From Vibrio sp. DW001 (lineage in GTDB: Bacteria; Pseudomonadota; Gammaproteobacteria; Enterobacterales; Vibrionaceae), in assembly GCF_029016285.1 (NCBI RefSeq), contig NZ_CP091975.1, positions 3,534,001-3,598,000 on the forward strand: DNA of 64,000 bases. The letters run 5' to 3'. How positions within the stretch are numbered: position 1 is the stretch's first letter; each line of letters begins with the position of its first letter. This document shows positions 26,837 through 37,079 of the stretch, one piece after another. Made by a program: the position numbers and the translations under genes. The notes below the pieces were generated by a model. It was not told the DNA's origin and searched no databases. It was given only the letters and a program-made list of their open reading frames with translations.

Positions 26837-26862
26837 AAACGCCCTAAATACGGGCGTTTTCT
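26837..26862 (+). terminator. Intrinsic terminator of crbR
   Basis: AAACGCCC (26837-26844) and GGGCGTTT (26852-26859) flank a 7-base loop, followed by T-rich sequence. It separates crbR from yjcH-actP. Confidence 0.85.
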
Positions 26863-26969
26863 TATTTCTTCGCTCGACTAAAGTTGCACTGAGATATTTT
26901 TAGAGTACTGCTAATCTATATTCCGTAACAGTTTGTTAACACCCAATAACTAAACGGAAGGAGAAGGCA

Positions 26970-27236
26970 ATGTCATTCGAATCCTCGGATCACGCTCAAG
27001 CCTACTGGAAGGAAAACCTAAAAATCATGGGCTCACTACTCGCAATATGGTTCCTAGTGTCATTTGGCGCTGGTATTTTATTTGTAGACGCTCTAGATAC
27101 TATCAAAATTGGTGGCTTCAAATTAGGTTTCTGGTTCGCTCAACAAGGTTCAATCTACACATTCGTAGTGTTGATTTTTGTTTATGTTGCGCGCATGAAT
27201 GCGCTCGATAAGAAATATAACGTACAGGAAGATTAA
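26970..27236 (+). CDS. yjcH: DUF485 membrane protein YjcH
   Basis: The 88-residue protein has two transmembrane helices (about 17-40 and 56-75). The DUF485 hallmarks are LKIMGSLLAIWFLVSFGAG and GFKLGFWFAQQGSIY. It is always found next to the acetate symporter ActP and is probably an accessory subunit, though its exact role is not known. An AAGGAGAAGGC ribosome site precedes the ATG. actP begins 13 bases downstream. Confidence 0.92.
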   Translation: MSFESSDHAQAYWKENLKIMGSLLAIWFLVSFGAGILFVDALDTIKIGGFKLGFWFAQQGSIYTFVVLIFVYVARMNALDKKYNVQED

Positions 27237-27248
27237 GAGGCTTTAGAA

Positions 27249-28952
27249 ATGGATATTCAAACTTGGACGTTTATTCTTGTCGGTATTACATTTGCGCTGT
27301 ATATCGGCATAGCAATTTGGGCTCGCGCTGGCTCAACAAGTGAGTTCTACATTGCAGGCGGTGGTGTTCACCCAATCGCAAATGGTATGGCAACGGCGGC
27401 AGACTGGATGTCAGCGGCATCGTTTATTTCAATGGCAGGTATCATTTCATTCATCGGTTACGATGGTGGCGTATATCTAATGGGCTGGACAGGTGGTTAC
27501 GTACTGCTTGCGCTTTGTCTTGCACCTTACCTACGTAAGTTTGGTAAATTTACCGTACCCGATTTTATCGGTGACCGTTATTACTCTAGAACCGCTCGAA
27601 TGGTCGCCGTATTTTGTGCAATCTTCGTATCGTTCACTTATGTCGCAGGTCAGATGCGTGGCGTAGGAGTGGTATTTGCTCGCTTCTTAGAAGTTGATAT
27701 CAATATGGGTATCATCATCGGAATGGGTGTGGTGTTCTTCTATGCTGTTTTAGGTGGCATGAAAGGGATTACCTATACCCAAGTTGCTCAGTACTGCGTA
27801 CTTATCTTTGCTTTCATGGTTCCAGCAATCTTTACCTCTCTTATGATGACCGGCTCTCCAGTTCCGCAACTTGGGTTCGGTTCAACCGTGACAGGCAGTG
27901 ACGTCTACCTATTAGACAAACTTGATGGACTAACACAAGAGCTTGGCTTTACAGCCTATACCGATGGGTCGAAGAGTATGGTTGACGTATTCTTTATCTG
28001 TGCGGCTCTAATGGTTGGTACTGCGGGACTACCTCACGTAATTATTCGCTTCTTTACGGTTCCTAAAGTATCTGATGCGCGTATCTCCGCAGGTTATGCA
28101 CTGATATTCATCTCTATACTTTACACAACAGCGCCAGCAGTGGCCGCGTTTGCTCGTGTGAACATGATAGAGACAATCAATGGACCAGACATGCAAGGAG
28201 TCCAAGGTACTGATGCACCGACTTGGTACAAAAACTGGGAAAATACAGGTCTAGTCGCATGGGACGATAAGAATGGCGACGGTAAGATGTTCTATTCTGG
28301 CGATGAACGCAACGAGATGAAAATCAACCGAGATATCATTGTACTGGCGTCACCTGAGCTAGCTCAACTTCCAAACTGGGTCGTTGCCTTACTGGCAGCT
28401 GGTGGCTTGGCAGCAGCACTATCGACAGCAGCAGGTTTGTTACTGGTCATCTCAACTTCGATATCTCATGATTTATTGAAGAAAGGGTTTAGGCCAAATA
28501 TGACGGATAAACAGGAGTTGTTTGCTGCTAGGATGGCCGCCTTCTTCGCTATTGTCTGTGCAGGTTATTTAGGTATTAATCCACCAGGTTTTGTAGCGCA
28601 GGTTGTGGCTTTTGCCTTCGGCTTGGCAGCCTCCTCCTTCTTCCCAGCAATCATCTTGGGTATCTTCTATAAGAAGATGAATAAAGAAGGTGCTATCGCA
28701 GGTATGCTTTCTGGTATCGTATTTACAACGGCTTATATCGTCTACTTCAAGTTTATCAACCCAGCTGCAAACGTGTCTGATAACTGGTTGTTTGGTATTA
28801 GCCCAGAAGGTATCGGTACATTAGGTATGTGTGTGAACTTCATCGTGTCTATTGTTGTAAACAAATTCACGGCTGAAGTACCACAAGACGTTCAAGATTT
28901 AGTTGAGTCTATCCGTTACCCTAAAGGTTCTGGTGCCGCTCACGACCATTAA
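27249..28952 (+). CDS. actP: Cation/acetate symporter ActP
   Basis: ActP is a sodium:solute symporter family carrier that takes up acetate and other short monocarboxylates. The 567-residue protein has about 13 membrane segments with the conserved FYIAGGGVHPIANGMATAAD near the N-terminus and ALSTAAGLLLVIS in the core. A hydrophilic loop near residues 336-350 reads WDDKNGDGKMFYSGDE, an EF-hand or dockerin-like Ca-binding text absent from the shorter E. coli protein. It is in an operon with yjcH and ends at a strong terminator. Confidence 0.94.
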   Translation: MDIQTWTFILVGITFALYIGIAIWARAGSTSEFYIAGGGVHPIANGMATAADWMSAASFISMAGIISFIGYDGGVYLMGWTGGYVLLALCLAPYLRKFGKFTVPDFIGDRYYSRTARMVAVFCAIFVSFTYVAGQMRGVGVVFARFLEVDINMGIIIGMGVVFFYAVLGGMKGITYTQVAQYCVLIFAFMVPAIFTSLMMTGSPVPQLGFGSTVTGSDVYLLDKLDGLTQELGFTAYTDGSKSMVDVFFICAALMVGTAGLPHVIIRFFTVPKVSDARISAGYALIFISILYTTAPAVAAFARVNMIETINGPDMQGVQGTDAPTWYKNWENTGLVAWDDKNGDGKMFYSGDERNEMKINRDIIVLASPELAQLPNWVVALLAAGGLAAALSTAAGLLLVISTSISHDLLKKGFRPNMTDKQELFAARMAAFFAIVCAGYLGINPPGFVAQVVAFAFGLAASSFFPAIILGIFYKKMNKEGAIAGMLSGIVFTTAYIVYFKFINPAANVSDNWLFGISPEGIGTLGMCVNFIVSIVVNKFTAEVPQDVQDLVESIRYPKGSGAAHDH

Positions 28953-28971
28953 TCAAAACTTTGATTAAACC

Positions 28972-29007
28972 AAAAACCGATGCCTTATGCATCGGTTTTT
29001 CTTTTTC
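28972..29007 (+). terminator. Intrinsic terminator of yjcH-actP
   Basis: AAAAACCGATGC (28972-28983) and GCATCGGTTTTT (28989-29000), loop CTTAT, then more T. Confidence 0.92.
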
Positions 29008-29078
29008 TGTGAGCCATATTCCTGCTTAATAATGTGCTTTAACTATCATAGTTATCTCTTTTGATACTGGAATAGCTC

Positions 29079-29687
29079 ATGCACTCACTAATAAAAGAAA
29101 TCCACGCGATTGCTCAAACGGGTCTTCACTATGTTAAAGATCCTTTTGATAAAGAACGATATGAAAGACTAGAACAGATAAGCCACGAGCTTTACGCAAA
29201 GTATAGTGACGTAGATATCACGACCATTGAAAAATTCTTCTTTCCCGAAAAAGGTTACGCCACACCAAAAGTGGACGTGCGGTGCTGCGTAATCAAAGAC
29301 AATAACGTGTTATTAGTGAAAGAGAAATCAGACGGAAAATGGACGCTACCTGGAGGTTGGGCGGATCAGAACGAAGCCCCTATGGAGGGTGTAATTCGAG
29401 AAGTAAGAGAAGAGTCTGGTTACATTATAAAGAATTGCCGCTTGTACGCTGTTATCGATAGAGATAGTCATGCATATGAACCCAAATATCCAACCACTAT
29501 CTACAAACTCTTTTTTGTTGCTGAAGCCGTAGAAGGCGATTTTATTGAGAATACTGAAATCTCAGACATTGGATTTTTTCCTCTGGATAAACTTCCTATC
29601 CTCTCACACGATCGAGTACTTGAAGAAGATATACGATCGGGTTATCGCGCCTTTAGTCGGCCGATTATTGACGTGCAGGTAGACTAA
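29079..29687 (+). CDS. NUDIX hydrolase with N-terminal NUDIX-associated domain
   Basis: The 202-residue protein has a helical N-terminal domain (1-65; LIKEIHAIAQTGLHYVKDPFDKERYERL) typical of the ADP-ribose pyrophosphatase-like subgroup. A NUDIX domain follows with the full box at about 97-119: GGWADQNEAPMEGVIREV then REESGY. It probably hydrolyses a nucleoside diphosphate derivative; the substrate cannot be read from sequence. It stands alone between actP and the convergent crbS. Confidence 0.88.
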   Translation: MHSLIKEIHAIAQTGLHYVKDPFDKERYERLEQISHELYAKYSDVDITTIEKFFFPEKGYATPKVDVRCCVIKDNNVLLVKEKSDGKWTLPGGWADQNEAPMEGVIREVREESGYIIKNCRLYAVIDRDSHAYEPKYPTTIYKLFFVAEAVEGDFIENTEISDIGFFPLDKLPILSHDRVLEEDIRSGYRAFSRPIIDVQVD

Positions 29688-29732
29688 TTCATCACGACAG
29701 TGATTTAAACTCACTTATGGTAGTTAATGCTC

Positions 29733-32700
29733 CTAGCCATTAACTCGGTTAAGAACGGCTCTAAGTTTTAATGGTTTAACTGGCTTAGCGATGAATCCGA
29801 ACCCGTTCGATTTTATCGCACTTAGCATATCTTCCGTTCGATCCGCACTGATGATAATGCCTTCAAAACTATCACCTAAACGTAATCGACATTGCTGTAG
29901 CACCTCTAGCCCAGTCCTGTCATTATCTAATCGATAATCAGAAAATATTACGTCAGGAATCCAATCATCGTGTATCAACTGTAGGCTCTCGACTAGATCT
30001 TGTGCCGTTCGAACATCACAGCCCCATCGCTCTATTAAATTTCTCATCCCAGTGAGTATATCTCGCTCATTATCCACACAAAGCACCTTAACATTTAATA
30101 ATGCTATATTGTTTTGTGTTGGAGCCGTCACGATATCAGCCTCAGTGATTTCACCTCGATCCAACATAATTGAAAAAACGGAACCTTCACTGGGCCATGA
30201 ACGCAAACCAATATCATGTTCTAGTACTCGAGCTATGCCTCGAGAAATAGCGAGACCAATACCAAGTCCTTGGGATACATGGCTTGGGTCACCACGGGTA
30301 AACTCATCAAAAATCTCCGATTGTTTCTCTTGGGCAATGCCAACTCCATTATCCCAAACTTCTATTCTTACTTGACCTTTTATTCGACGAGTACCCAATA
30401 ACACCTTCCCTTTCGGATTATATCGAAAGGCGTTTGTTAAAAAGTTCTGTAGCACACGACGTAACAACTTGGGATCAGATTGAACAATGAGGTTGGATGG
30501 AATCATTTTGAAATCAATGCCTTGTTGCTTCGCTAACGCACTGAACTCTGCATTAAGGTTATTCAAAACTTCGTTGAGTTTAAATCCTCTTATATCTGTT
30601 TTTAGTTTTCCTGATTCAAGTCTGGAGATATCCAATAGGTCACCAATTAACTCTTCCGCCGCACCCAATGCACTTTCTATGTGGTTAGACAATTGCTTGG
30701 TTTCACTCTCTTTTGCCACCTCAGAAAGTGACGATGCAAAAAGCCGTGCTGCATTAAGTGGCTGCATTAAATCATGGCTTACTGCCGCTAAAAACCGTGT
30801 TTTAGATTGTGATTCAGTATTTGCACTCCGTGTGGCGGACACTAACCGTTTATTGAGGTCTTCGAGCTCTTGCGTCCGCTCTAGTACTCTCGACTCTAAG
30901 TTCTCATTCACCTCTTTTAACGTCTTTTCGGCTTCTCGGAATACGGTAATATCAGAAAAACTCATCACGAACCCACCACCAGGCATAGGGTTCCCCTGCA
31001 CTTCAATAACCGTTCCATCTGGATAGACACGCGAGGAAGTATGTTGCGTACCACACTCTAAGTGATAGACACGCTTGCGAACATGATCTTCTGGATCACC
31101 CGGCCCACACAACCCCATTTGTGCATTATGACGAATAACTTCCGCTATCGGCCTCCCGATCTGAATTAACCCCGACGGGAACTCAAACAGCTCTATATAT
31201 CTCTGGTTCCATGCTACGATCCGAAGCTGTTTGTCGACGACGGTAATCCCTTGGCTAATATGTTCAATCGCACCTTGCAGCAACCCACGACTAAAATCAT
31301 ACAGTTCAGATGCTTCATCTACTATGGTCGCTACCTCTTCCAATTGCATGTTTTTGCCTTGGAGAGCAGAAGTAAGCACTAACTTAGCGGAAGATGCACC
31401 GAAGACGCCAGCTAATACTCTTTCAGTATGACGAATCAACCCAGATGAAGCCTGTTGATTAGGCTGCAAGGTATGTTCTTCTTGTCGCCAATAATGATTA
31501 AAGGCCGTTCGCGCCCGAGTTCGACCGACAAATCGGCCAGCCAACATTTCAAGCTCCAAAACCGTAACTCGGCTTTGATACAAACTTATATTTTCACTTT
31601 CTGGTAACGGTGTTCCAACAAAGGCAGCCGATTGTAAGCGCTCACTTAGGCTAGAGCGTGTTACCAGTGAAATGAATATATAACAGAGAGTATTGACGAT
31701 AACACTCAGTGCCATCCCCCAATCAGATGAAGTAAGTGACCAATCCACTAAAAATTGCGGGGGTCGAATGATCCACAACAAAAAATTACTTTCTGAATCA
31801 CCAGCCAGCATACTGGTTTGGCTCATTAGCGTGACGAGCCAGATTGTGAAGCCAGCTAACAAACCAACGTAGACACCTTTTTTGTTACCCAATCGCCAAT
31901 ACATGCCACCAATAAGTGCAGGAGAAAATTGGGCAATCGCCGCAAAAGAGAGCAAACCAATAATCGATAACGACTGGATATTATCCAGCGCCATGTAGAA
32001 ACCCCAAGCACCGAATAAAATAAGCAGAATCAATACCCGACGAACATTAAGCAATAGCCCCGAAAAGTGTGTATGAGCATGATGGGAAAGTTTTATCCTA
32101 CGAAGTAACAGTGGGAAAACGAGATCATTAGAGACCATAATGGCTAGGGCAATAGTAGACACAATCACCATACCGCTCGCGGCCGATGTTCCACCTAAAA
32201 ATGCCAATAGTGCAATGTCATTTGCTCCTACAGAAAGCGGCAAACTGATCACATATGCATCTGCAGGACTTCCAGCTAAAAGGCTTTGCCCTACCCAAGA
32301 AATGGGCAAAACAAACAATCCAATGAGCACTAGATAAGCAGGAAATACACGCCTTGCAACATGGAGATCTTGTGCTCGTTCATTTTCAACAACCATAGTG
32401 TGGAACTGCCTTGGCAAGCAGACTATCGCCGCCATCGTCAGTAAGGTATGTATGACTAATGCCGGAACGTTTGGTGGTTTGTAGGTCTCTATCGCTATAT
32501 CGATTAATTCAATGTCAGGGCTACTCAATGCGAGATAAAATATAAATAATCCCACCACCAAAAAAGCCGCAAGTTTCACAATGGATTCAAAAGCAACGGC
32601 CATCATCATACCGCGATGATGTTCTGTATTGTCGATATGACGCGTTCCAAATAGGATGGTAAATACCGCCAACGCCCCCACAACAAACCAAGATACATGG

Positions 32701-33167
32701 CCATCTTCATAGCCCAACTTAGAGGTAAGTTCTGGGGCGATGATATCTAACCCCATCGTTATACCCCTTAATTGCAGTGCAATATAAGGCAATATTCCCA
32801 CCACCGCGATCAAGGTAACGGTAACCGCTAACCCTTGCGACTTGCCGTACCTTGCCGCTATAAAGTCAGCGATAGAGGTAATGTGTTCTCGTTTCGCAAT
32901 TAATATAAGCCGCGCGAGTACTCGCCAGCCAAATACAAAAACTAAAATTGGAGCAATATAAATCGGAAGAAATGACCATGGGTTATTACTGGCTTGTCCA
33001 ACGGTTCCATAAAATGTCCATGAGGTACAGTACACAGCAATAGATAGGCTATAAATCCACGGACGCCAACGCGACAACCACTTGGTTTGCCTGTCACCAT
33101 ACCATGCGATTAAAAATAGAATCCCGAGATACGCTAAAGTCACAGGAACAACAATCCATCCTTGCAT
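29733..33167 (-). CDS. crbS: Hybrid sensor kinase with sodium/solute symporter domain, CrbS
   Basis: CrbS is the sensor of the acetate switch, acting on CrbR. The 1144-residue protein fuses an N-terminal SSSF transporter-like domain (about 1-490, some 13 helices; SLSIAVYCTSWTFYGTVGQA) to a PAS domain (about 635-745; GITVVDKQLRIVAWNQRYIE), a coiled coil, a HisKA domain with His798 (FLAAVSHDLMQPLNAARL), an HATPase with N box NFLTNAFRYN and G boxes, and a C-terminal receiver with Asp1077 (VIFSDYRLDND). Whether the transporter part moves a solute or only senses it is unknown. Encoded opposite to actP and near acs. Confidence 0.9.
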   Translation of the reverse strand: MQGWIVVPVTLAYLGILFLIAWYGDRQTKWLSRWRPWIYSLSIAVYCTSWTFYGTVGQASNNPWSFLPIYIAPILVFVFGWRVLARLILIAKREHITSIADFIAARYGKSQGLAVTVTLIAVVGILPYIALQLRGITMGLDIIAPELTSKLGYEDGHVSWFVVGALAVFTILFGTRHIDNTEHHRGMMMAVAFESIVKLAAFLVVGLFIFYLALSSPDIELIDIAIETYKPPNVPALVIHTLLTMAAIVCLPRQFHTMVVENERAQDLHVARRVFPAYLVLIGLFVLPISWVGQSLLAGSPADAYVISLPLSVGANDIALLAFLGGTSAASGMVIVSTIALAIMVSNDLVFPLLLRRIKLSHHAHTHFSGLLLNVRRVLILLILFGAWGFYMALDNIQSLSIIGLLSFAAIAQFSPALIGGMYWRLGNKKGVYVGLLAGFTIWLVTLMSQTSMLAGDSESNFLLWIIRPPQFLVDWSLTSSDWGMALSVIVNTLCYIFISLVTRSSLSERLQSAAFVGTPLPESENISLYQSRVTVLELEMLAGRFVGRTRARTAFNHYWRQEEHTLQPNQQASSGLIRHTERVLAGVFGASSAKLVLTSALQGKNMQLEEVATIVDEASELYDFSRGLLQGAIEHISQGITVVDKQLRIVAWNQRYIELFEFPSGLIQIGRPIAEVIRHNAQMGLCGPGDPEDHVRKRVYHLECGTQHTSSRVYPDGTVIEVQGNPMPGGGFVMSFSDITVFREAEKTLKEVNENLESRVLERTQELEDLNKRLVSATRSANTESQSKTRFLAAVSHDLMQPLNAARLFASSLSEVAKESETKQLSNHIESALGAAEELIGDLLDISRLESGKLKTDIRGFKLNEVLNNLNAEFSALAKQQGIDFKMIPSNLIVQSDPKLLRRVLQNFLTNAFRYNPKGKVLLGTRRIKGQVRIEVWDNGVGIAQEKQSEIFDEFTRGDPSHVSQGLGIGLAISRGIARVLEHDIGLRSWPSEGSVFSIMLDRGEITEADIVTAPTQNNIALLNVKVLCVDNERDILTGMRNLIERWGCDVRTAQDLVESLQLIHDDWIPDVIFSDYRLDNDRTGLEVLQQCRLRLGDSFEGIIISADRTEDMLSAIKSNGFGFIAKPVKPLKLRAVLNRVNG

Positions 33168-33195
33168 TAAACCTTCCTTGAACCGTTTTTAGACA

Positions 33196-33228
33196 CAAAA
33201 AAAACCGGAATACTCGATTCCGGTTTTA
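33196..33228 (-). terminator. Terminator between MFS gene and crbS
   Basis: AAAACCGGAAT (33201-33211) and ATTCCGGTTTT (33217-33227), loop ACTCG. On the minus strand it runs into eight T, ending the MFS gene message before crbS. Confidence 0.9.
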
Positions 33229-33260
33229 GTGTAGTAAAACAACTGTTAATTCTCAGGTGG

Positions 33261-34427
33261 TTAGCTCTCAATCTGTGGCTCAGGTAGCCCTTTTTTTGGA
33301 TCCACCCTAACAAAGAGCGCCAAAATACCCATTGAGGCCATAACCCAAAATACGTTCGCGTTCCACAACTCAAAACCTACGCCACTTAATGCCGTCATTA
33401 CCGCAGTAAACGCCCCCATAGGAATGGCATTGTACAACGCTTGTAAAGGCACCATTTCGTTCTGCTTTGCTCGCTGAATATATTGAATGGCGGCTAGATG
33501 TGCGGTTGCAAACGTCACACCATGCAATAATTGAATCACGCCCAATGCCCAAACATCCGTAACCGTAGCGGTTAAAGACCAACGCAGTGCAATACCTGCA
33601 GAAGCCATCAAAAACATAGTTCGCAGGCTCATACCGCTAAACAGCCTTCTGCTGATTGCAAAGACAGTAATCTCTGCAATAACACCAATACTCCATAGGT
33701 AACCAATCACATTCTCCGGATGACCTATCGATTTCCAGTAGATGGTACTAAAGCTGTAATACGCAGCATGACTCCCATGAATGAGGGAGAGTAAAACCAA
33801 AAATCGAAACACATCCGGTCTCTTTACCAAAGCAAGCAGTTTGGGCCTAACCGAATCCTCATCAGTCACACTGACGGGCGGAGGGTTTGGGGTTCGCATA
33901 GACAATAAAAGACCAACAGCGGTACCCGCTAGCGCAGTATGAACAATCATATCTGTGCCATATAGCGAAATTAAGTAACCGACGACTGTTGAACCAAATA
34001 TAAAGGCGATAGAGCCCCACAAACGCGTTCTTCCGTAATCAAGTTTGCCAAGCTTCGCGTAGTAATTTGTCATCGCATCAGAAAGAGGGATTGCAGGACC
34101 ACAGCAAAGATTGAATAGAATGGTGGCACCCGCCATCATCCAGAAGTTTCCACCAGTGAAGAAGTGAAACCAGATAAAAATAACGGAAAAAAAGCTGAGC
34201 CAACGTATAGCCGGAAGTAGGTGCTCTACTTTATGTAGTCTAGGTGTAATGAAAAGGTTCGCAATAAATCGAGTCGCAAATGCCAGCCCCATCAACAAAC
34301 CTATATCACTTGCCGAGACGCCCTGCTCTTTAAACCAGAGTGCCCAAAATGGGATATATACGCCGTAAGCGAAAAAGAAACCAATAAAGTACTGCGAAAT
34401 CCAGCCATAAGGCGATGGGGAAAACAT
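33261..34427 (-). CDS. MFS transporter, phenylpropionate-permease (HcaT) type
   Basis: The 388-residue major facilitator protein has 12 predicted helices. The N-terminal MFSPSPYGWISQYFIGFFFA and the GVSASDIGLLMG loop are typical of the PPP/HcaT-LacY-like group (annotated 3-phenylpropionate or MFS_1_like). The cytoplasmic loop DYGRTRLWGSIAFIFGS carries the conserved Arg-Gly text. No aromatic catabolic genes are near, so the true substrate is open. It lies upstream of crbS on the same strand, separated by a terminator. Confidence 0.82.
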   Translation of the reverse strand: MFSPSPYGWISQYFIGFFFAYGVYIPFWALWFKEQGVSASDIGLLMGLAFATRFIANLFITPRLHKVEHLLPAIRWLSFFSVIFIWFHFFTGGNFWMMAGATILFNLCCGPAIPLSDAMTNYYAKLGKLDYGRTRLWGSIAFIFGSTVVGYLISLYGTDMIVHTALAGTAVGLLLSMRTPNPPPVSVTDEDSVRPKLLALVKRPDVFRFLVLLSLIHGSHAAYYSFSTIYWKSIGHPENVIGYLWSIGVIAEITVFAISRRLFSGMSLRTMFLMASAGIALRWSLTATVTDVWALGVIQLLHGVTFATAHLAAIQYIQRAKQNEMVPLQALYNAIPMGAFTAVMTALSGVGFELWNANVFWVMASMGILALFVRVDPKKGLPEPQIES

Positions 34428-34614
34428 AATTAACCTAGCTATTTAAAGTGTTATAGAAATCGCCGCCATTATGCCTACGATCCCTTAACTTAAAAAGGGA
34501 ACAATTGTTAATTTTCCATTCCCTATTATTCCACCATTAGACCAAAGTCGTCTGGAGGTTAAGGAGAAACTTGCCAGACTAGTAAGTAAGGTTTTACTAG
34601 GAGTAAATCTTGCC

Positions 34615-36441
34615 ATGCCTGACAAGTTTAATATGCAATCACCCCCATTTGACCGTTTATCTGAAACGCAGCAATTAGAATTACGTTCTTCTCTCGATGT
34701 CGCCTACTACAGAGAAAAAGATGTGCTACTGAAGGCGGGTGAAAAATGTCATTTTTTGCATATTCTAATTAAAGGTGCGGTAGAAGAACGCTCAGCCGAC
34801 GATCTGGAGATATTTGCCCATTACGCCAACGACGATATTTTTGACGTTCGCTCTCAATTTGATGACTTCGCAAAACATAAATATGTCGCGCTAGAGGATA
34901 CATTATCCTATCTATTACCTACTCAAAAGTTTCTCGATCTGTACAACGCAAATGGTCAGTTTGCAGCCTACTTTGATACCAACTTAGCAAAGCGCCAGGA
35001 GCTAATTGAGGCAGCTCAACAGCAACAAAACCTTGCAGAATTCATTTTAACCAAGGTGGATAGCACAATTTATCACCCTCCTTTAGTCCTTAAACCTGAT
35101 CTCCCCTTAATAGACGTCACAAAAATGCTAAAAGAAAAGGGGGTAGATGCGGCACTTGTTAGACTTAGTGATAACGACAAACGAGTGTTAGAAAACGCCA
35201 ACGAACATCCGTATGCCATTGTAACCAGAACCAATATGCTGCACGCCGTCATGTTAGAAGAACAACCATTGGACACCGCGGTTGGTGATATCGCCACCTT
35301 CCCTGTATTCCATGTTGATGATGGTGATTTCCTGTTTAATGCAATGATAACCATGACAAAACAGAAAATGAAAAGGGTAATGGTGTGTGAGGGAAATGAC
35401 GCCGTAGGCATGTTAGATATGACCCAAATATTAAGTGCATTCTCTACCCATTCCCATGTTCTGACTCTAAGCATTGCGCGAGCGAGCAGTATCGATGAGT
35501 TAGCGCTTGCTGCAAACAAACAGAGAAACTTAGTTGAGAGCTTAATCACCAACGGTATTCGTACTCGATTTATCATGGAGCTAATCTCTGCGGTCAATGA
35601 GCAGATAATTGAAAAAGCGTTCGAGCTCGTCGTTCCACCCGCTAACCATGATGATATCTGCCTAATTGTTTTAGGTTCAGAGGGCCGTGGAGAGCAGATA
35701 TTAAAAACCGATCAAGATAACGCCCTGATCATCAAAAATGATGTAGAGATAGCAAACCTACCCTCTATTATGAATAACCTAACACACACGCTACAACAAC
35801 TTGGATATCCACTCTGTCCCGGCAAAGTCATGGTAAATAATCCAGATTGGGTGAAGCATAGCGCTGACTGGGAAAAAACACTCAGCAGTTGGATATCAGC
35901 CGCAAGACCCGAACAGGTAATGAAGCTTGCCATCGTCGCTGATGCTCATGCGGTCGCGGGCAATAAGGCACTGCTAACGCCAATTAAAAACTACTTGATA
36001 AAACGAATGGCGAATCAAGAACTTATTCTCGCTGAGTTCACTCGCCCTGCCCTGAACTTTTCGATACCACTAACCTTGTTTGGAAAAGTTAAATCATCCA
36101 AAGAAGGGGTCGATATCAAAGGAGGAGGTATATTTCCGATCGTTCATGGGGTTAGGGCTTTGAGCCTAGAGCATGCCCTTGATATAAATAACACCTTCGA
36201 CAGACTTATTGCTCTTCAAGAGAAGAACGTGTTAGAAAAAGAAACCGCAGAGAACCTCAGCGAAGCATTAAAACTTTTCCTAAAACTTCGTCTGACACAG
36301 CAGTTGTCCCAACAACACAGCCACAACAAAATTGAACTCAAACTATTAGACAGAACTGAACGTGACCTACTTAGACACAGCCTGCACGTGGTGAAGAAAT
36401 TCAAGCAGTGGCTCGGTTATCATTATCAAATTAGGGATTAG
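34615..36441 (+). CDS. DUF294 nucleotidyltransferase with cNMP-binding and CBS domains
   Basis: The 608-residue protein has a cyclic-nucleotide-binding-like beta roll (about 10-130), a CBS pair (about 155-285), the DUF294 GlnD-type nucleotidyltransferase (about 300-460; GSEGRGEQILKTDQDNALII, with the two Asp of the GS-x-GR...D-x-D pattern), and a helical DUF294_C domain. Such proteins are presumed signal-regulated nucleotidyltransferases of unknown target. It is two bases from the exonuclease gene, and both precede acs. A role in tuning Acs or signalling acetate state is inferred from the context only. Confidence 0.85.
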   Translation: MPDKFNMQSPPFDRLSETQQLELRSSLDVAYYREKDVLLKAGEKCHFLHILIKGAVEERSADDLEIFAHYANDDIFDVRSQFDDFAKHKYVALEDTLSYLLPTQKFLDLYNANGQFAAYFDTNLAKRQELIEAAQQQQNLAEFILTKVDSTIYHPPLVLKPDLPLIDVTKMLKEKGVDAALVRLSDNDKRVLENANEHPYAIVTRTNMLHAVMLEEQPLDTAVGDIATFPVFHVDDGDFLFNAMITMTKQKMKRVMVCEGNDAVGMLDMTQILSAFSTHSHVLTLSIARASSIDELALAANKQRNLVESLITNGIRTRFIMELISAVNEQIIEKAFELVVPPANHDDICLIVLGSEGRGEQILKTDQDNALIIKNDVEIANLPSIMNNLTHTLQQLGYPLCPGKVMVNNPDWVKHSADWEKTLSSWISAARPEQVMKLAIVADAHAVAGNKALLTPIKNYLIKRMANQELILAEFTRPALNFSIPLTLFGKVKSSKEGVDIKGGGIFPIVHGVRALSLEHALDINNTFDRLIALQEKNVLEKETAENLSEALKLFLKLRLTQQLSQQHSHNKIELKLLDRTERDLLRHSLHVVKKFKQWLGYHYQIRD

Positions 36442-36443
36442 TC

Positions 36444-37079
36444 ATGAATTGGCTTAGGCGCAACTGGTGGCACTACAAGCTCAAAGAATCACCTTACCGT
36501 GACCTCTTCGTTGCACCTATAAATCAAGAGTTAGTCTCTCTTGATTGTGAAACAACCAGCCTAGATCCTAAAAGGGCTGAGTTGGTCACCATTGCTGCAA
36601 CCAAAATCATTGGAAATAGGATCATTACTAGCGAACCATTCCATGTACGGCTTCGAGCACCGCAATCTTTGGATTCGGGTTCCGTACGAATTCACCGTAT
36701 CCGTCACCAAGATCTCATCGACGGCATAAGCGAGAAAGAGGCACTAAAAGCATTAATTACATTTATAGGTAATCGTCCATTAGTCGGGTACCACATCCGT
36801 TATGACAAAACGATATTAGATATCGCGTGTAAAAAACAGCTTGGGTTTCCATTGCCCAACAAGCTCATAGAGGTCAGTCATATCTATCATGAAATGTTAG
36901 AGAAACACCTCCCTAATGCTTATTTTGATTTAAGTTTAGATGCGATATGCAAACACCTGAACCTACCACCTCAAAACAATAAACATGACGCACTGCAAGA
37001 CGCCATCTCTGCCGCATTAGTCTATGTTCGATTAACTTATGGTGATTTGCCAACGCTAAGTTCGGCTTATATGCGATAA
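36444..37079 (+). CDS. DEDDh 3'-5' exonuclease (DnaQ/PolC-like)
   Basis: The 211-residue protein carries ExoI SLDCETTSLDPKRAELV (Asp, Glu), ExoII in LVGYHIRYDKTILDIAC (Asp) and ExoIII KHDALQDAISAA (His, Asp): a complete DEDDh active site. A short basic N-terminus (MNWLRRNWWHYKLKESPYRD) precedes it. It starts two bases after the DUF294 stop, so one operon. It is not the replicative epsilon subunit, which lies elsewhere; the substrate is unknown. Confidence 0.87.
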   Translation: MNWLRRNWWHYKLKESPYRDLFVAPINQELVSLDCETTSLDPKRAELVTIAATKIIGNRIITSEPFHVRLRAPQSLDSGSVRIHRIRHQDLIDGISEKEALKALITFIGNRPLVGYHIRYDKTILDIACKKQLGFPLPNKLIEVSHIYHEMLEKHLPNAYFDLSLDAICKHLNLPPQNNKHDALQDAISAALVYVRLTYGDLPTLSSAYMR

